Origin: Polaromonas sp.
GTDB lineage: Bacteria; Pseudomonadota; Gammaproteobacteria; Burkholderiales; Burkholderiaceae_C
Direction: 5' to 3'
Length of the DNA: 64,000 nucleotides
Assembly: GCA_013298945.1 (NCBI GenBank)
Contig: JAAFJR010000001.1
Location: 62,001 to 126,000 of the forward strand
The notes under the pieces are model-generated. The model saw nothing but the letters and a program-made list of their open reading frames with translations, was not told the origin of the DNA and did no database searches. The position numbers and the translations under genes are program-made. Each line of letters opens with the position of its first letter. Positions within the stretch are counted from its first letter, which is position 1. Of the stretch, positions 54,724-64,000 are shown piece after piece.

Positions 54724-55599
54724 ATGAGCATTACGACACAAGTTACCCCCTACGGCACGCTGCCACCCGCCGCGCAGATGCCCACGCGCCGCCCCGTTAG
54801 CCTGCCGCGTCTGCAAGAAATGCGCGAACGTGGCGAAAAAATCACCATGTTGACCGCGTATGACGCTACCTTTGCCGCCGTGGCTGATGCTGCGGGCGTG
54901 GAGACCATTTTGGTGGGCGACTCGCTGGGCATGGTTTGCCAGGGCTTGAGCAGCACCGTGGGCGTGAGTTTAGAGACCATGTGCTACCACGTTGAAAGCG
55001 TCACCCGTGGCCTACGCCGCGCACAGGGCACGGCTTGGGTGCTGGGTGATATGCCGTTTGGCAGCTACCACGAAGGCAAGGAGCAAGCCATCCGCAGCGC
55101 GACCAAATTGATGCAAGCCGGCTCGCACATGGTCAAACTAGAAGGCGGCGGCTGGACGGCTGAGATTGTGCAATTCTTGGTCGAACGCGGCATCCCCGTC
55201 TGCGCCCACCTCGGTTTAACCCCGCAAACCGTACACGCCTTGGGCGGCTACCGAGTGCAGGGTAAAACCGAAGAATCCGCCGTCACCATGAAACGCCACG
55301 CCCACGAGCTGCAAGACGCAGGCGCCACCATGCTGGTGCTAGAAATGGTGCCCGCAGCTCTGTCCAAAACGCTGACCGACGAACTGCCACGCTGCCACAC
55401 CATAGGCATAGGTGCAGGCAACGGCACCGCCGGCCAAGTGCTGGTGATGCACGACATGCTGGGCGTCAACTTGGGTAAAAACGCCAAGTTTGTACGCAAC
55501 TTCATGCAAGACGCTGGCGGTGTGCAAGCTGCGATGGCGGCGTTCGTCAAAGCGGTGAAAGACGGCAGTTTTCCAGATAATGCGGTGCACGCTTGGTAA
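54724..55599 (+). CDS. panB: 3-methyl-2-oxobutanoate hydroxymethyltransferase
   Basis: First enzyme of the pantoate branch of pantothenate synthesis. The 291-residue TIM-barrel protein has [26 protein letters not shown], GCCxxH-like and GHLGLTPQ-type segments here as [17 protein letters not shown], and the C-terminal FVRNF. Metal-binding Asp residues (VGDSLGM) are in place. AGGGAG precedes the ATG. It is followed by panC after 103 bp, with a repeat copy in the gap. Confidence 0.95.
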   Translation: MSITTQVTPYGTLPPAAQMPTRRPVSLPRLQEMRERGEKITMLTAYDATFAAVADAAGVETILVGDSLGMVCQGLSSTVGVSLETMCYHVESVTRGLRRAQGTAWVLGDMPFGSYHEGKEQAIRSATKLMQAGSHMVKLEGGGWTAEIVQFLVERGIPVCAHLGLTPQTVHALGGYRVQGKTEESAVTMKRHAHELQDAGATMLVLEMVPAALSKTLTDELPRCHTIGIGAGNGTAGQVLVMHDMLGVNLGKNAKFVRNFMQDAGGVQAAMAAFVKAVKDGSFPDNAVHAW

Positions 55600-55630
55600 A
55601 ACATGGCTTTTTAGGTGCTATTTTGGCAAC

Positions 55631-55676
55631 TAGTCGGCGTATTTACTGCCTAAGCAGCTATTAAACTCATAGTAAA
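55631..55676 (+). repeat. dispersed repeat, intergenic copy (panB-panC gap)
   Basis: TAGTCGGCGTATTTACTGCC then TAAGCAGCTATTAAACTC and ATAGTAAAT. The 3' half is almost the same as in the metG copy. Confidence 0.9.
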
Positions 55677-55702
55677 TTTGTTCAAAATAAAGTTTTAAAT
55701 TC

Positions 55703-56578
55703 ATGTACATCGCCCACACCATCGCAGATTTACGCACCCACCTCGCGCAGTTCAAACACCCCGCGTTCGTTCCCACCATGGGCAATTTGCATGCGGGGCA
55801 TTTGGCGCTGATCAAGCAGGCCATGCCGCTGGGCGATGTGACGGTGTCCAGCATCTTCGTGAACCGTCTGCAGTTCGCGCCGCATGAAGATTTCGACACC
55901 TATCCGCGCACGTTTGAGGCGGATTGTGAGAAGTTGGCGCAAGCCGGTTGCGACGTGCTGTTCGCCCCCACCGAGAAAGAACTCTACCCCGAGCCGCAAA
56001 CCTTCAAAATCTCACCGCCGACTGAGGTGGCCGATATTTTGGAAGGTCACTTCCGCCCCGGCTTTTTCGTCGGCGTCAGCACCGTTGTCATGAAGCTGTT
56101 TACCTGCGTGTTTTCAGAGGCAGAGGGAAAACGCACGGCCTTGTTTGGCAAAAAAGACTACCAGCAACTCATGGTGCTCAAACGCATGGTGCAGCAGTTT
56201 GCGCTGCCGATTGACGTTGTGGGTGGTGAAACGCAGCGGGCTGACGACGGCTTGGCTTTGAGTTCGCGTAATGGCTACTTGAGCGCTGAGGAACGGGCCG
56301 AGGCGGTGCAGTTGTCATTAGCTTTGAAGCAATTGGCGAAAAATTACCGACTCAACACCGTCAATATCGCCAATAACATTGCCGCCCTAGAAGCTGAAGC
56401 GATGGCTCTGCTTACCGCCAGAGGCTGGCAGCCCGACTATCTAACCGTTCGCCGCCGCGCCGACCTGCAACCCCCCCAAGTAGGCTTCTCCATGGGCGGC
56501 CAAAGCAGCGACCCGCTAGTGGTGCTGGGCGCTGCGAAACTGGGTAAAACGCGGTTGATTGATAATTTAGAGTTTTGA
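55703..56578 (+). CDS. panC: pantoate--beta-alanine ligase
   Basis: Joins pantoate and beta-alanine with ATP. The 291-residue protein has the ATP-binding [15 protein letters not shown] near residues 24-38 (HAGH corresponds to the HIGH-type motif), the [18 protein letters not shown] segment, and [17 protein letters not shown]. panD, which supplies beta-alanine, is 6 kb away. The end faces gpsA at close distance. Confidence 0.95.
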   Translation: MYIAHTIADLRTHLAQFKHPAFVPTMGNLHAGHLALIKQAMPLGDVTVSSIFVNRLQFAPHEDFDTYPRTFEADCEKLAQAGCDVLFAPTEKELYPEPQTFKISPPTEVADILEGHFRPGFFVGVSTVVMKLFTCVFSEAEGKRTALFGKKDYQQLMVLKRMVQQFALPIDVVGGETQRADDGLALSSRNGYLSAEERAEAVQLSLALKQLAKNYRLNTVNIANNIAALEAEAMALLTARGWQPDYLTVRRRADLQPPQVGFSMGGQSSDPLVVLGAAKLGKTRLIDNLEF

Positions 56579-56595
56579 AACTCGCCGAGCTTAAA

Positions 56596-57660
56596 TTAAA
56601 GCTCTTCCGTAGCATCCCGTCCCATCAACAACCCCACCGCTTGCTTGGCACTCAAAGTGCCATCCAACACCTTCACCACACACTGCGTGATCGGCATATC
56701 CACCCCTAGCGACAGGGCGCGCTGGCTGACGGTGCGGGCGCAGTAGACGCCTTCTGCCACGTGGCCTAGAGAGGCGACGGCTTCAGCTAAAGTTTTACCT
56801 TCGGCTAAAAGCAAACCTACTTTGCGGTTGCGGCTTAAATCACCTGTGGCGGTGAGCACCAAGTCGCCAAGGCCAGACAAGCCCATGAAGGTTTCGATAT
56901 CCGCCCCTAGCGCGACGCCAAGCCGGGTCATTTCAGCCAAACCACGGGTAATCAGGGCGGCGCGTGCGTTCAGACCTAGCTGCAGGCCGTCGCACAAGCC
57001 GGTGGCGATGGCCAAGACGTTTTTCACCGCACCGCCTACTTCAACCCCAGCCACGTCGCTGCTGCCATAAACGCGCAGGGTGGAGCTGTGGAAGGCTTGC
57101 GTCAGTGCATCGCGCACGTCGGCAAATTCGCTGGCAGCAACCAAAGCAGTGGGTTGGCCCTTTGCGACTTCTAGGGCAAAGCTGGGGCCGCTTAATATGC
57201 CGGTCTTGATGCCAACTTTTAGGGTGTTTTGTGTCGTTTTAGCTTGGTTTGCCGCAATTTGCGCATAGATTTCGTGGCCGAGCAGACCAACATTGCCGTC
57301 AATATCGTTATTTTCGGCAGCTTCAAAGCCTTTGCATAGCCAAGCCACTGGGCAGGTAGCGTCAGACAGTTGCAGTAACATGCCACGCAAACCTGACATG
57401 GGCGTGGCGATGATGACTAGGTCAGCGGTTTTGACAAGGGTAGCAACGTTGCCAGAAGCGATTTGCAAAGTTACAGGAAAGGCCACCTGCGGCAAATACT
57501 TGGCGTTACAGCGCTGCGACTGCATGGCCGCAGCCTGCGCCGCGTCACGCGACCACAATGTGACGCTGTGCGCAGTTTTTGAATTGTTCGCCGCGCTCTT
57601 TGATGCGCTTAGCGCCAATGCCGTACCCCATGCGCCAGCGCCTAAAACGATAATATTCAT
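56596..57660 (-). CDS. gpsA: glycerol-3-phosphate dehydrogenase [NAD(P)+]
   Basis: Makes sn-glycerol-3-phosphate for phospholipids. The 354-residue protein has the nucleotide-binding [11 protein letters not shown] at residues 7-17, the catalytic Lys in [17 protein letters not shown], and [16 protein letters not shown]. It lies downstream of secB on the same strand, an order common in proteobacteria, although here a repeat copy lies in the gap. Confidence 0.95.
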   Translation of the reverse strand: MNIIVLGAGAWGTALALSASKSAANNSKTAHSVTLWSRDAAQAAAMQSQRCNAKYLPQVAFPVTLQIASGNVATLVKTADLVIIATPMSGLRGMLLQLSDATCPVAWLCKGFEAAENNDIDGNVGLLGHEIYAQIAANQAKTTQNTLKVGIKTGILSGPSFALEVAKGQPTALVAASEFADVRDALTQAFHSSTLRVYGSSDVAGVEVGGAVKNVLAIATGLCDGLQLGLNARAALITRGLAEMTRLGVALGADIETFMGLSGLGDLVLTATGDLSRNRKVGLLLAEGKTLAEAVASLGHVAEGVYCARTVSQRALSLGVDMPITQCVVKVLDGTLSAKQAVGLLMGRDATEEL

Positions 57661-57693
57661 GGGTTGTTTGAACGGTTTTTTTACAGCAAATTT

Positions 57694-57737
57694 ACTATAT
57701 TTTTAATAGCTGTTTAGGCAATAAATACGCTGGCTAG
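57694..57737 (-). repeat. dispersed repeat, intergenic copy (secB-gpsA gap)
   Basis: On the minus strand TAGCCAGCGTATTTATTGCC then TAAACAGCTATTAAAAATAT. A well-preserved copy between two co-directional genes. Confidence 0.9.
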
Positions 57738-57773
57738 AGTCGTATTTATGCCTATTTTTACATTAAATACAGC

Positions 57774-58244
57774 TTATTGCAACGGCGTTGCAGCTTGTTC
57801 TGCTTGCTGCTGCTCGTACATGGCTTGGAAGTTGATTTCTGCCAAATGCACAGGCGGAAAGCCAGCGCGAGATACCAAGTCTGCCACGTTACCGCGCAAG
57901 TATGGGTACACAATCGCTGGACAGGTGATGCCCATGATGGGGCCCATTTGTTCCGCAGCAAGATTGCGGATTTCGAAAATACCGGCTTGCTTGGCTTCCA
58001 CCAAAAACACGGTTTTTTCACCAATTTTGGTTTGCACAGTTGCGGTCACGGTGACTTCAAACACGCCATCAGCCACGGGTGTGGCATCCACACCGAGCTG
58101 AATGTTCACCTCAGGCTGCTCTTGCGCGAGCAAAATGGCGGGTGAATTGGGTTGCTCTAGCGACGCTTCTTTGAGGTAAACGCGCTGGATTTGGAAAACA
58201 GGCTCTAAATTAGTTTCTGTCACTGGGGTTGCTGCTTCTGCCAT
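57774..58244 (-). CDS. secB: protein-export chaperone SecB
   Basis: A 156-residue tetrameric chaperone that keeps preproteins unfolded and delivers them to Sec[20 protein letters not shown] near residues 17-36 and [32 protein letters not shown] in the C-terminal half are diagnostic. The glutaredoxin gene grxC, often upstream of secB, is not found; an inverted repeat and the lig operon lie there instead. Confidence 0.95.
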   Translation of the reverse strand: MAEAATPVTETNLEPVFQIQRVYLKEASLEQPNSPAILLAQEQPEVNIQLGVDATPVADGVFEVTVTATVQTKIGEKTVFLVEAKQAGIFEIRNLAAEQMGPIMGITCPAIVYPYLRGNVADLVSRAGFPPVHLAEINFQAMYEQQQAEQAATPLQ

Positions 58245-58327
58245 GAGGTTGCTTTCGAGAATGGGTAAGAGATAAAAGGAAAAAGAACGATTATCTCAGA
58301 CCTGCAGCCTGCATATGGTTTCTTTCA

Positions 58328-58391
58328 GTCATTCCCGCGCAGGCGGGAATCCACGCTATGCTTACGGATTTCCCACCAGCACGGGAATGAC
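58328..58391. repeat. large inverted repeat built from two GTCATTCCCG units
   Basis: GTCATTCCCGCGCAGGCGGG plus AATCC on the left and its reverse-complement relative GGATTTCCCACC plus AGCACGGGAATGAC on the right face each other around a 13-bp centre. Each arm is itself a small palindrome. Located between secB and ligC; may stop or protect the lig transcript, but has no T-run. Confidence 0.8.
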
Positions 58392-58403
58392 GGCATGGAA
58401 GAA

Positions 58404-59360
58404 TCAGCTATTCAGCTGCTTTTCCAACGAATCCAGCACCTTATAGCAATTCAACACCTGCGCGACGGACGAATTCGGCTCGCGGCCTTCTTTGATGGCG
58501 GCGAAGAACTCGCGGTCTTGCAGCTCGATGCCGTTCATAGACACCGCCACTTGGCTAACGTCGATTTTCTCGTCTTTGCCGGTAAACAAGTCGTCATAGC
58601 GCGCTAAATAGGTCGCGGTATCGCCGATGTAGCGGAAGAAAGTGCCTAAAGGACCATCGTTGTTGAAGCTCAAAGACAGCGTGCAAATTGCGCCATTGGC
58701 GGCTTGCAGTTGGATGGACATGTCCATTGCAATGCCCAGCACTGGGTGTATAGGGCCTTGCACGGCATTGGCCTTCACAATCGGCGAGCCCGCTTGGTAG
58801 GCAAACAAATCGACGGTGTGCGCCGCGTGGTGCCACAGCAGGTGGTCGGTCCAAGAACGGGCTTGACCCAGGGCGTTCATGTTGGTGCGGCGGAAAAAGT
58901 AAGTTTGCACGTCCATTTGCTGGATGTTGAATTTGCCTGCTTTGATTTGGTTGTGCACATACTGGTGGCTAGGGTTGAAGCGGCGGGTGTGGCCGCACAT
59001 CGCCACCAAACCGCTGCTTTTGGCCAAAGCGACAACATCATCAGCGCCTTTCAAGGTATCCGCCAACGGTATTTCGACTTGCACGTGTTTGCCGGCTTTC
59101 AGGCAAGCCAAGGTTTGCTCGGCGTGCATTTGCGTCGGTGTACACAAAATCACAGCATCGACTTCTTTAAGGGCGAGGCTCTCGTTCAAGTCAGTGGTGA
59201 CGTGGCCAATGCCGTATTGAGCAGCGGTTTGTTTGGTTTTTTCCAGGTCTCGGCTGATCAGGGAAACGACTTCCACGCCATCAATGTTTTTGATGCCGTC
59301 CAAGTGTTTGATGCCGAAAGCGCCAGCGCCAGCCAAGGCGACTTTGATTGTTTTTGTCAT
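58404..59360 (-). CDS. ligC: 4-carboxy-2-hydroxymuconate-6-semialdehyde dehydrogenase
   Basis: Oxidises the ring-cleavage product of protocatechuate to 2-pyrone-4,6-dicarboxylate. The 318-residue Gfo/Idh/MocA-type oxidoreductase has the NAD(P) loop GAGAFGIKH near residues 11-19, VQVEIPLADT (the EKP-equivalent), and LWHHAAHTVDLFAYQAG. It follows ligB after 21 bp. Function is assigned from the family resemblance plus the ligAB context; PmdC in Comamonas is the equivalent. Confidence 0.92.
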   Translation of the reverse strand: MTKTIKVALAGAGAFGIKHLDGIKNIDGVEVVSLISRDLEKTKQTAAQYGIGHVTTDLNESLALKEVDAVILCTPTQMHAEQTLACLKAGKHVQVEIPLADTLKGADDVVALAKSSGLVAMCGHTRRFNPSHQYVHNQIKAGKFNIQQMDVQTYFFRRTNMNALGQARSWTDHLLWHHAAHTVDLFAYQAGSPIVKANAVQGPIHPVLGIAMDMSIQLQAANGAICTLSLSFNNDGPLGTFFRYIGDTATYLARYDDLFTGKDEKIDVSQVAVSMNGIELQDREFFAAIKEGREPNSSVAQVLNCYKVLDSLEKQLNS

Positions 59361-59381
59361 GTTAAAAATTCTAAAATAGGT

Positions 59382-60778
<1,397 letters not shown>

Positions 60779-60805
60779 TTTTTATTTCCTAAATTGGCTC
60801 CAAAA

Positions 60806-61711
60806 TCATGACCAGTAGAGGCGTGTCGGATTGTCCACCAGCAGTTTCTGCTGTAGCTCTGGCGTGGTCGCAATCTGCGGGATGTAATCGACCAGCAAGC
60901 CGTCATCGGGCATGTGGTCTTTCAAGTTCGGGTGCGGCCAGTCAGTGCCCCACAGCACGCGGTCAGGGAATGTCTCGACCATGCGTTTGGCAAAAGGCAC
61001 CACATCGGCGTAAGCGTTTTGTTCGCCGTTGAGCGCTCTGGGGCCAGCTACGCTTAAACGCTCAGGGCAGCTCACCTTGCTCCAAATGTTGCTGTGTTCG
61101 CGCATCATTTTGACGAACAACTCAAACTCTGGGCCATCCACTGGTTTGGTCACATCGGGTCTACCCATGTGGTCCACCACCACGGTGGTTGGCAGGGCAG
61201 TGAAAAAGTCGTACAACTCAGGCAAGTCCACAGCTTCAAAGTAAATCACCACATGCCAGCCCAGCGGTGCGATGCGGTTGGCAATTTCTAAAAGCACTTC
61301 ACGCGGGGTAAAGTCCGCCAGCCGTTTGACAAAGTTGAAGCGCGTGCCACGTACACCAGCAGTGTGCATCTCCTGCAACTCAGCATCCGTCACATGGCGG
61401 TTGACGGTGGCGACGCCTTTGGCTTTGCCGTTAGACGCTTTGAGTGCATCGACCAAGGCGCGGTTGTCCGAGCCGTGGCAGGTGGCTTGCACGATGACGT
61501 TTTTGTCAAAACCCAAGTGGTCGCGCAAGGCGAACAATTGCTCTTTGGACGCATCGCAAGGCGTGTATTTGCGCTCAGGTGCGTAGGGAAACACATTGCC
61601 AGGGCCGAAGACGTGACAGTGTGCATCCACCGCACCAGCAGGAAGTTTGAAGTGTGGCTTGCTGGGGCCGGTATACCAGTCTAGCCAGCCAGGGGTTTTT
61701 GTAAATTCCAT
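60806..61711 (-). CDS. ligI: 2-pyrone-4,6-dicarboxylate lactonase
   Basis: Hydrolyses the pyrone to 4-oxalomesaconate. The 301-residue amidohydrolase-superfamily protein has AVDAHCHVFGP near the N-terminus, YTPCDASKEQL, VVDHMGRPDV, and the C-terminal Asp in LWGTDWPHPN. Two ATGs lie six bases apart; AAGGA is too near the first (61717) and well spaced to the second, so I use 61711. PmdD is the equivalent. Confidence 0.93.
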   Translation of the reverse strand: MEFTKTPGWLDWYTGPSKPHFKLPAGAVDAHCHVFGPGNVFPYAPERKYTPCDASKEQLFALRDHLGFDKNVIVQATCHGSDNRALVDALKASNGKAKGVATVNRHVTDAELQEMHTAGVRGTRFNFVKRLADFTPREVLLEIANRIAPLGWHVVIYFEAVDLPELYDFFTALPTTVVVDHMGRPDVTKPVDGPEFELFVKMMREHSNIWSKVSCPERLSVAGPRALNGEQNAYADVVPFAKRMVETFPDRVLWGTDWPHPNLKDHMPDDGLLVDYIPQIATTPELQQKLLVDNPTRLYWS

Positions 61712-61720
61712 ACTCATTCC

Positions 61721-62404
61721 TTAATCAATATACTTCAAACCCAGTTTTGCCAATGGCTCGCGCATGTTGTACATATCCAAACCTAGCACGCCAGATGCAA
61801 GCTTTTCGCGTTTTTCACCTTCAAGGCTTTCGCGTGCTTCAGCCGCCGCTGCAATGCGCACCGCCCATTCGGCAGGGACGACGGTAACGCCATCATCATC
61901 CGCCACGATCACGTCGCCGGGTTCGACGTTAACGCCTGCGCAGACCACGGGGATGTTGACCGAACCCAGCGTCGCTTTGATGGTGCCCTTGGCGCTGATA
62001 GCTTTGCTCCAAACCGGAAAGTTCATGCGCTGTAGCTCTGCGACATCGCGACAGCCACCGTCAATAATGAGGGCACGTGCGCCACGGGCTTGAAAACTGG
62101 TGGCAAGTAAATCACCAAAAAATCCGTCCGTGTTGGGTGATGTGAGCGCTGCGACGACAATGTCGCCTGGTTGAATTTGCTCCGCTGCCACGTGCATCAT
62201 CCAGTTGTCACCAGGATGCAGCAAAACAGTGACGGCCGTGCCCGACACCTTGGCACCCGCGTAAATGGGTCGCATGTAAGACTGCATCAAGCCGACGCGG
62301 CCTTGTGCCTCATGCACAGTGGCAGAACCAAATTGCGCCAATTTGTCGGTGGCAACGCGATCAGCGCGAATGATGTTACGTTTGACGATTCCTAAAGTTG
62401 TCAT
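61721..62404 (-). CDS. ligK: 4-hydroxy-4-methyl-2-oxoglutarate / 4-carboxy-4-hydroxy-2-oxoadipate aldolase
   Basis: Last step of the pathway, splitting 4-carboxy-4-hydroxy-2-oxoadipate into pyruvate and oxaloacetate. The 227-residue protein has the RraA-like fold with [33 protein letters not shown], and [18 protein letters not shown] around residues 120-138, where Arg and Asp form the active site. The gap to ligI is under 10 bp. PmdF is the equivalent. Confidence 0.92.
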   Translation of the reverse strand: MTTLGIVKRNIIRADRVATDKLAQFGSATVHEAQGRVGLMQSYMRPIYAGAKVSGTAVTVLLHPGDNWMMHVAAEQIQPGDIVVAALTSPNTDGFFGDLLATSFQARGARALIIDGGCRDVAELQRMNFPVWSKAISAKGTIKATLGSVNIPVVCAGVNVEPGDVIVADDDGVTVVPAEWAVRIAAAAEARESLEGEKREKLASGVLGLDMYNMREPLAKLGLKYID

Positions 62405-62413
62405 GATTTTTCC

Positions 62414-63460
62414 TTATTGATTTTTAGCTTTGAGCGCAGCGTCCAAACGCGGGAACACGCGGCGTGCGTTGGCTTCGTAGATTTGGTAGCGGTCGGCGTC
62501 GCTCAAAATTTTGGACGCTTCGATGTAGCGCTTGGTGTCGTCGTAGTAGTTGCCGGTTTCGGGGTCGATGCCGCGGACTGCGCCTATCATTTCAGAGGCA
62601 AACAGCACGTTTTTGACCGGAATCACGGTGTTGAGCAGGTCGATGCCGGGCTGGTGATACACGCAGGTGTCAAAGTAGATGTTATTCAGCAAATGGTCTT
62701 GCAACAGCGGTTTTTTCAGCTCTTGCGCCAAGCCACGGAAGCGCCCCCAGTGGTAGGGCACCGCGCCGCCGCCGTGCGGAATCAAAAAGCGCAGGGTGGG
62801 GAATTCTTTGAACAAGTCACTGGTCAAGCACTGCATGAAGGCGGTGGTGTCGGCGTTCAAATAGTGCGCGCCTGTGGTGTGGAAGCAGGCATTGCAGCTG
62901 GTGGAGACGTGAATCATCGCGGGGATGTCGTATTCGACCATCTTTTCGTAGATCGGGTACCAAGCTTTGTCGCTCAGTGGTGGTGATGTCCAGTGGCCGC
63001 CGCTCGGGTCTGGGTTCAGGTTGATGCCGACGTTGCCGTATTCTTTGACGCACTTTTCCAGCTCGGGTATGCAGGTGGCGGGGTCTGCACCCGGTGATTG
63101 CGGCAGCATGGCGGCGCCTATGAAGTTGTCAGGGAAGAGCTCCGCCACGCGGAAGCACAGCTCATTACAGATTGCCGCCCAGGTGGATGACACGTTGAAG
63201 TCGCCAATGTGGTGCGCCATAAAGCTGGCGCGGGGGCTGAAAATCGTCAAATCGCTGCCGCGTTCGCGCATGAGTTTGAGCTGGTTCAACTCAATCGACT
63301 CACGCAACTCGTCGTCGCTGATGACCAGTTCAGACACTTTGGGCATGCTGGCAGGGTCTTTGATGCCGGCGATTTGGCGATTGCGCCAGTTTTCCAGCGC
63401 CTTGGGCGCAGTGGTGTAGTGGCCGTGGCAGTCGATGATTAAAGGTTTTTGTTGGCTCAT
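62414..63460 (-). CDS. ligJ: 4-oxalomesaconate hydratase
   Basis: Hydrates 4-oxalomesaconate to 4-carboxy-4-hydroxy-2-oxoadipate. The 348-residue amidohydrolase-type protein has LIIDCHGHYTTAP near residues 7-19, MIHVSTSCNACFHTTGAHYLN in the middle, FLIPHGGGAVPYHWGRFRGL, and LFASEMIGAVRGIDP. It is the most upstream complete gene of the lig operon here. PmdE is the equivalent. The zinc-binding His pair (HGH) is intact. Confidence 0.92.
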   Translation of the reverse strand: MSQQKPLIIDCHGHYTTAPKALENWRNRQIAGIKDPASMPKVSELVISDDELRESIELNQLKLMRERGSDLTIFSPRASFMAHHIGDFNVSSTWAAICNELCFRVAELFPDNFIGAAMLPQSPGADPATCIPELEKCVKEYGNVGINLNPDPSGGHWTSPPLSDKAWYPIYEKMVEYDIPAMIHVSTSCNACFHTTGAHYLNADTTAFMQCLTSDLFKEFPTLRFLIPHGGGAVPYHWGRFRGLAQELKKPLLQDHLLNNIYFDTCVYHQPGIDLLNTVIPVKNVLFASEMIGAVRGIDPETGNYYDDTKRYIEASKILSDADRYQIYEANARRVFPRLDAALKAKNQ

Positions 63461-63540
63461 GGGTTATTTAGGTTTAGATGTGAGTTAAATGTGAATTAAC
63501 TGTGATTGTTAAGAGGTAAAAAACGAGTAAATATCGCTTT

Positions 63541-63586
63541 AGCCGGCGTATTTATTTATTTGGTAGCTATTATATTTATAGTGATT
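63541..63586 (+). repeat. dispersed repeat, intergenic copy
   Basis: TAGCCGGCGTATTTATTTAT then TTGGTAGCTATTATATTTAT. The core half matches exactly for 17 bp. It lies between ligJ and the upstream substrate-binding-protein gene. Confidence 0.85.
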
Positions 63587-63598
63587 TGCATGGTAAAT

Positions 63599-64000
63599 TT
63601 ATGAAAATAATTCCATGCCTTGCCGCAATTTTGCAGAATCAGCATCGGGTGAAGCCATGTAAGCCAGTAATTTTGCAGCATCTTCCTTCTTCGTTGAAGT
63701 GGTACAAACGCCCGCTGAAAACGTGGTGGTTATTTGAATCTCAGGCGGTAGTGGCCCGACGATGCGGATGCCGTCTAAATGGATCAATTCGCTCAGCTGC
63801 TGAAAACCCAGTTCAACCTCGCCTTTGGCAACAAGTGAGCCAACGGGCACGCCAGGAGGGGCTTGAACGATGCGGTTAGCGATGCTCTCAGCAATGCCCC
63901 AGCGCTCAAACAACTTGGCCAGCGCCACGCCGCTAGGGCCGGTGGAGTAGCTGACGGTTTTGGCCGCTAAAACGGCAGCTTTCACAGCGGCTTCAGAGGA
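63599..64000 (-). CDS. ModA-like substrate-binding protein (partial, 5' end outside the window)
   Basis: The last 133 residues of a periplasmic-binding-protein-like fold: YSTGPSGVALAKLFERWGI, VGSLVAKGEVELGFQQLSEL and a C-terminal DAAKLLAYMASPDADSAKLRQGME. These match the extracellular molybdate-type substrate-binding family, which is often found next to protocatechuate 4,5-cleavage genes in Comamonadaceae. The reading frame runs to the right edge without a start; a GTG at 63985 is internal. Ligand unknown; it may recognise an aromatic acid rather than molybdate. Confidence 0.75.
   Translation of the reverse strand, partial: SSEAAVKAAVLAAKTVSYSTGPSGVALAKLFERWGIAESIANRIVQAPPGVPVGSLVAKGEVELGFQQLSELIHLDGIRIVGPLPPEIQITTTFSAGVCTTSTKKEDAAKLLAYMASPDADSAKLRQGMELFS

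Noticed and set aside
56587-56604. Shared terminator between panC and gpsA
   Set aside because: GAGCTT/AAGCTC is only a 6-bp stem overlapping the gpsA stop and lacks a T-run.

Overview
The window looks like a chromosomal segment of a betaproteobacterium of the order Burkholderiales, probably family Comamonadaceae. I infer this from the protein flavour throughout, the Comamonas-type protocatechuate 4,5-cleavage operon, the DUF3305/DUF3306 formate dehydrogenase cluster and the DUF3460-scpA pair. Base composition is moderate by eye, lower than many relatives. I cannot name a genus. No prophage, transposase, integron or CRISPR array is visible; this is a dense, mostly housekeeping chromosome.

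Layout. 1-7977: the 3' end of a glycolate-oxidase-like FAD enzyme, then a surface-polysaccharide locus with GDP-D-rhamnose genes (gmd, rmd) and a glycosyltransferase on the plus strand, facing a second glycosyltransferase and the complete dTDP-L-rhamnose set (rmlBDAC) on the minus strand. 8104-12824: tag, a two-domain fatty acyl reductase, a phasin and rdgC. 12881-22293: a ribosomal protein run from rplN to rplQ with secY, infA, rpmJ and rpoA, starting from its own likely promoter (no S10 operon is joined to it) and ending with an initiator tRNA and a strong terminator. 22394-24934: an FtsX-type permease without a neighbouring ATPase.

25290-41898 is the most distinctive part: a 16.6-kb minus-strand formate dehydrogenase block. 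In transcription order it holds a LysR regulator, a cytoplasmic NAD-linked enzyme (fused FdsG-FdsB, then FdsA), DUF3305, DUF3306, a 707-residue multi-cluster ferredoxin, a TorD-like chaperone, a 67-residue Tat-signal protein, a periplasmic respiratory formate dehydrogenase (alpha, beta, gamma) with two small exported proteins, and fdhD. Formate can therefore be oxidised on both sides of the membrane, to NADH inside and to quinone outside.

41922-58244: apbC, metG, a DUF1275 membrane protein, a BamE-like lipoprotein, DUF3460, scpA, and cofactor genes (nadB, panD, queD, queE, nadA, nadC, panB, panC), then gpsA and secB. 58404-64000: the lig/pmd operon for protocatechuate 4,5-cleavage down to pyruvate and oxaloacetate, with a partial substrate-binding-protein gene upstream at the window edge.

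The most unusual sequence-level observation is a roughly 45-bp dispersed repeat (core TAGCCGGCGTATTTATTGCC followed by TAAGCAGCTAT). At least ten copies lie between genes. Three lie inside genes (metG, the fdsG-fdsB fusion, and the TorD-like gene) in the same orientation and reading frame. In all three the TAA stop of the intergenic form reads TCA, giving a shared peptide of the form AG-hydrophobic-hydrophobic-x-x-S-x-AI. Two weaker matches lie in rmlD and the DUF3305 gene.
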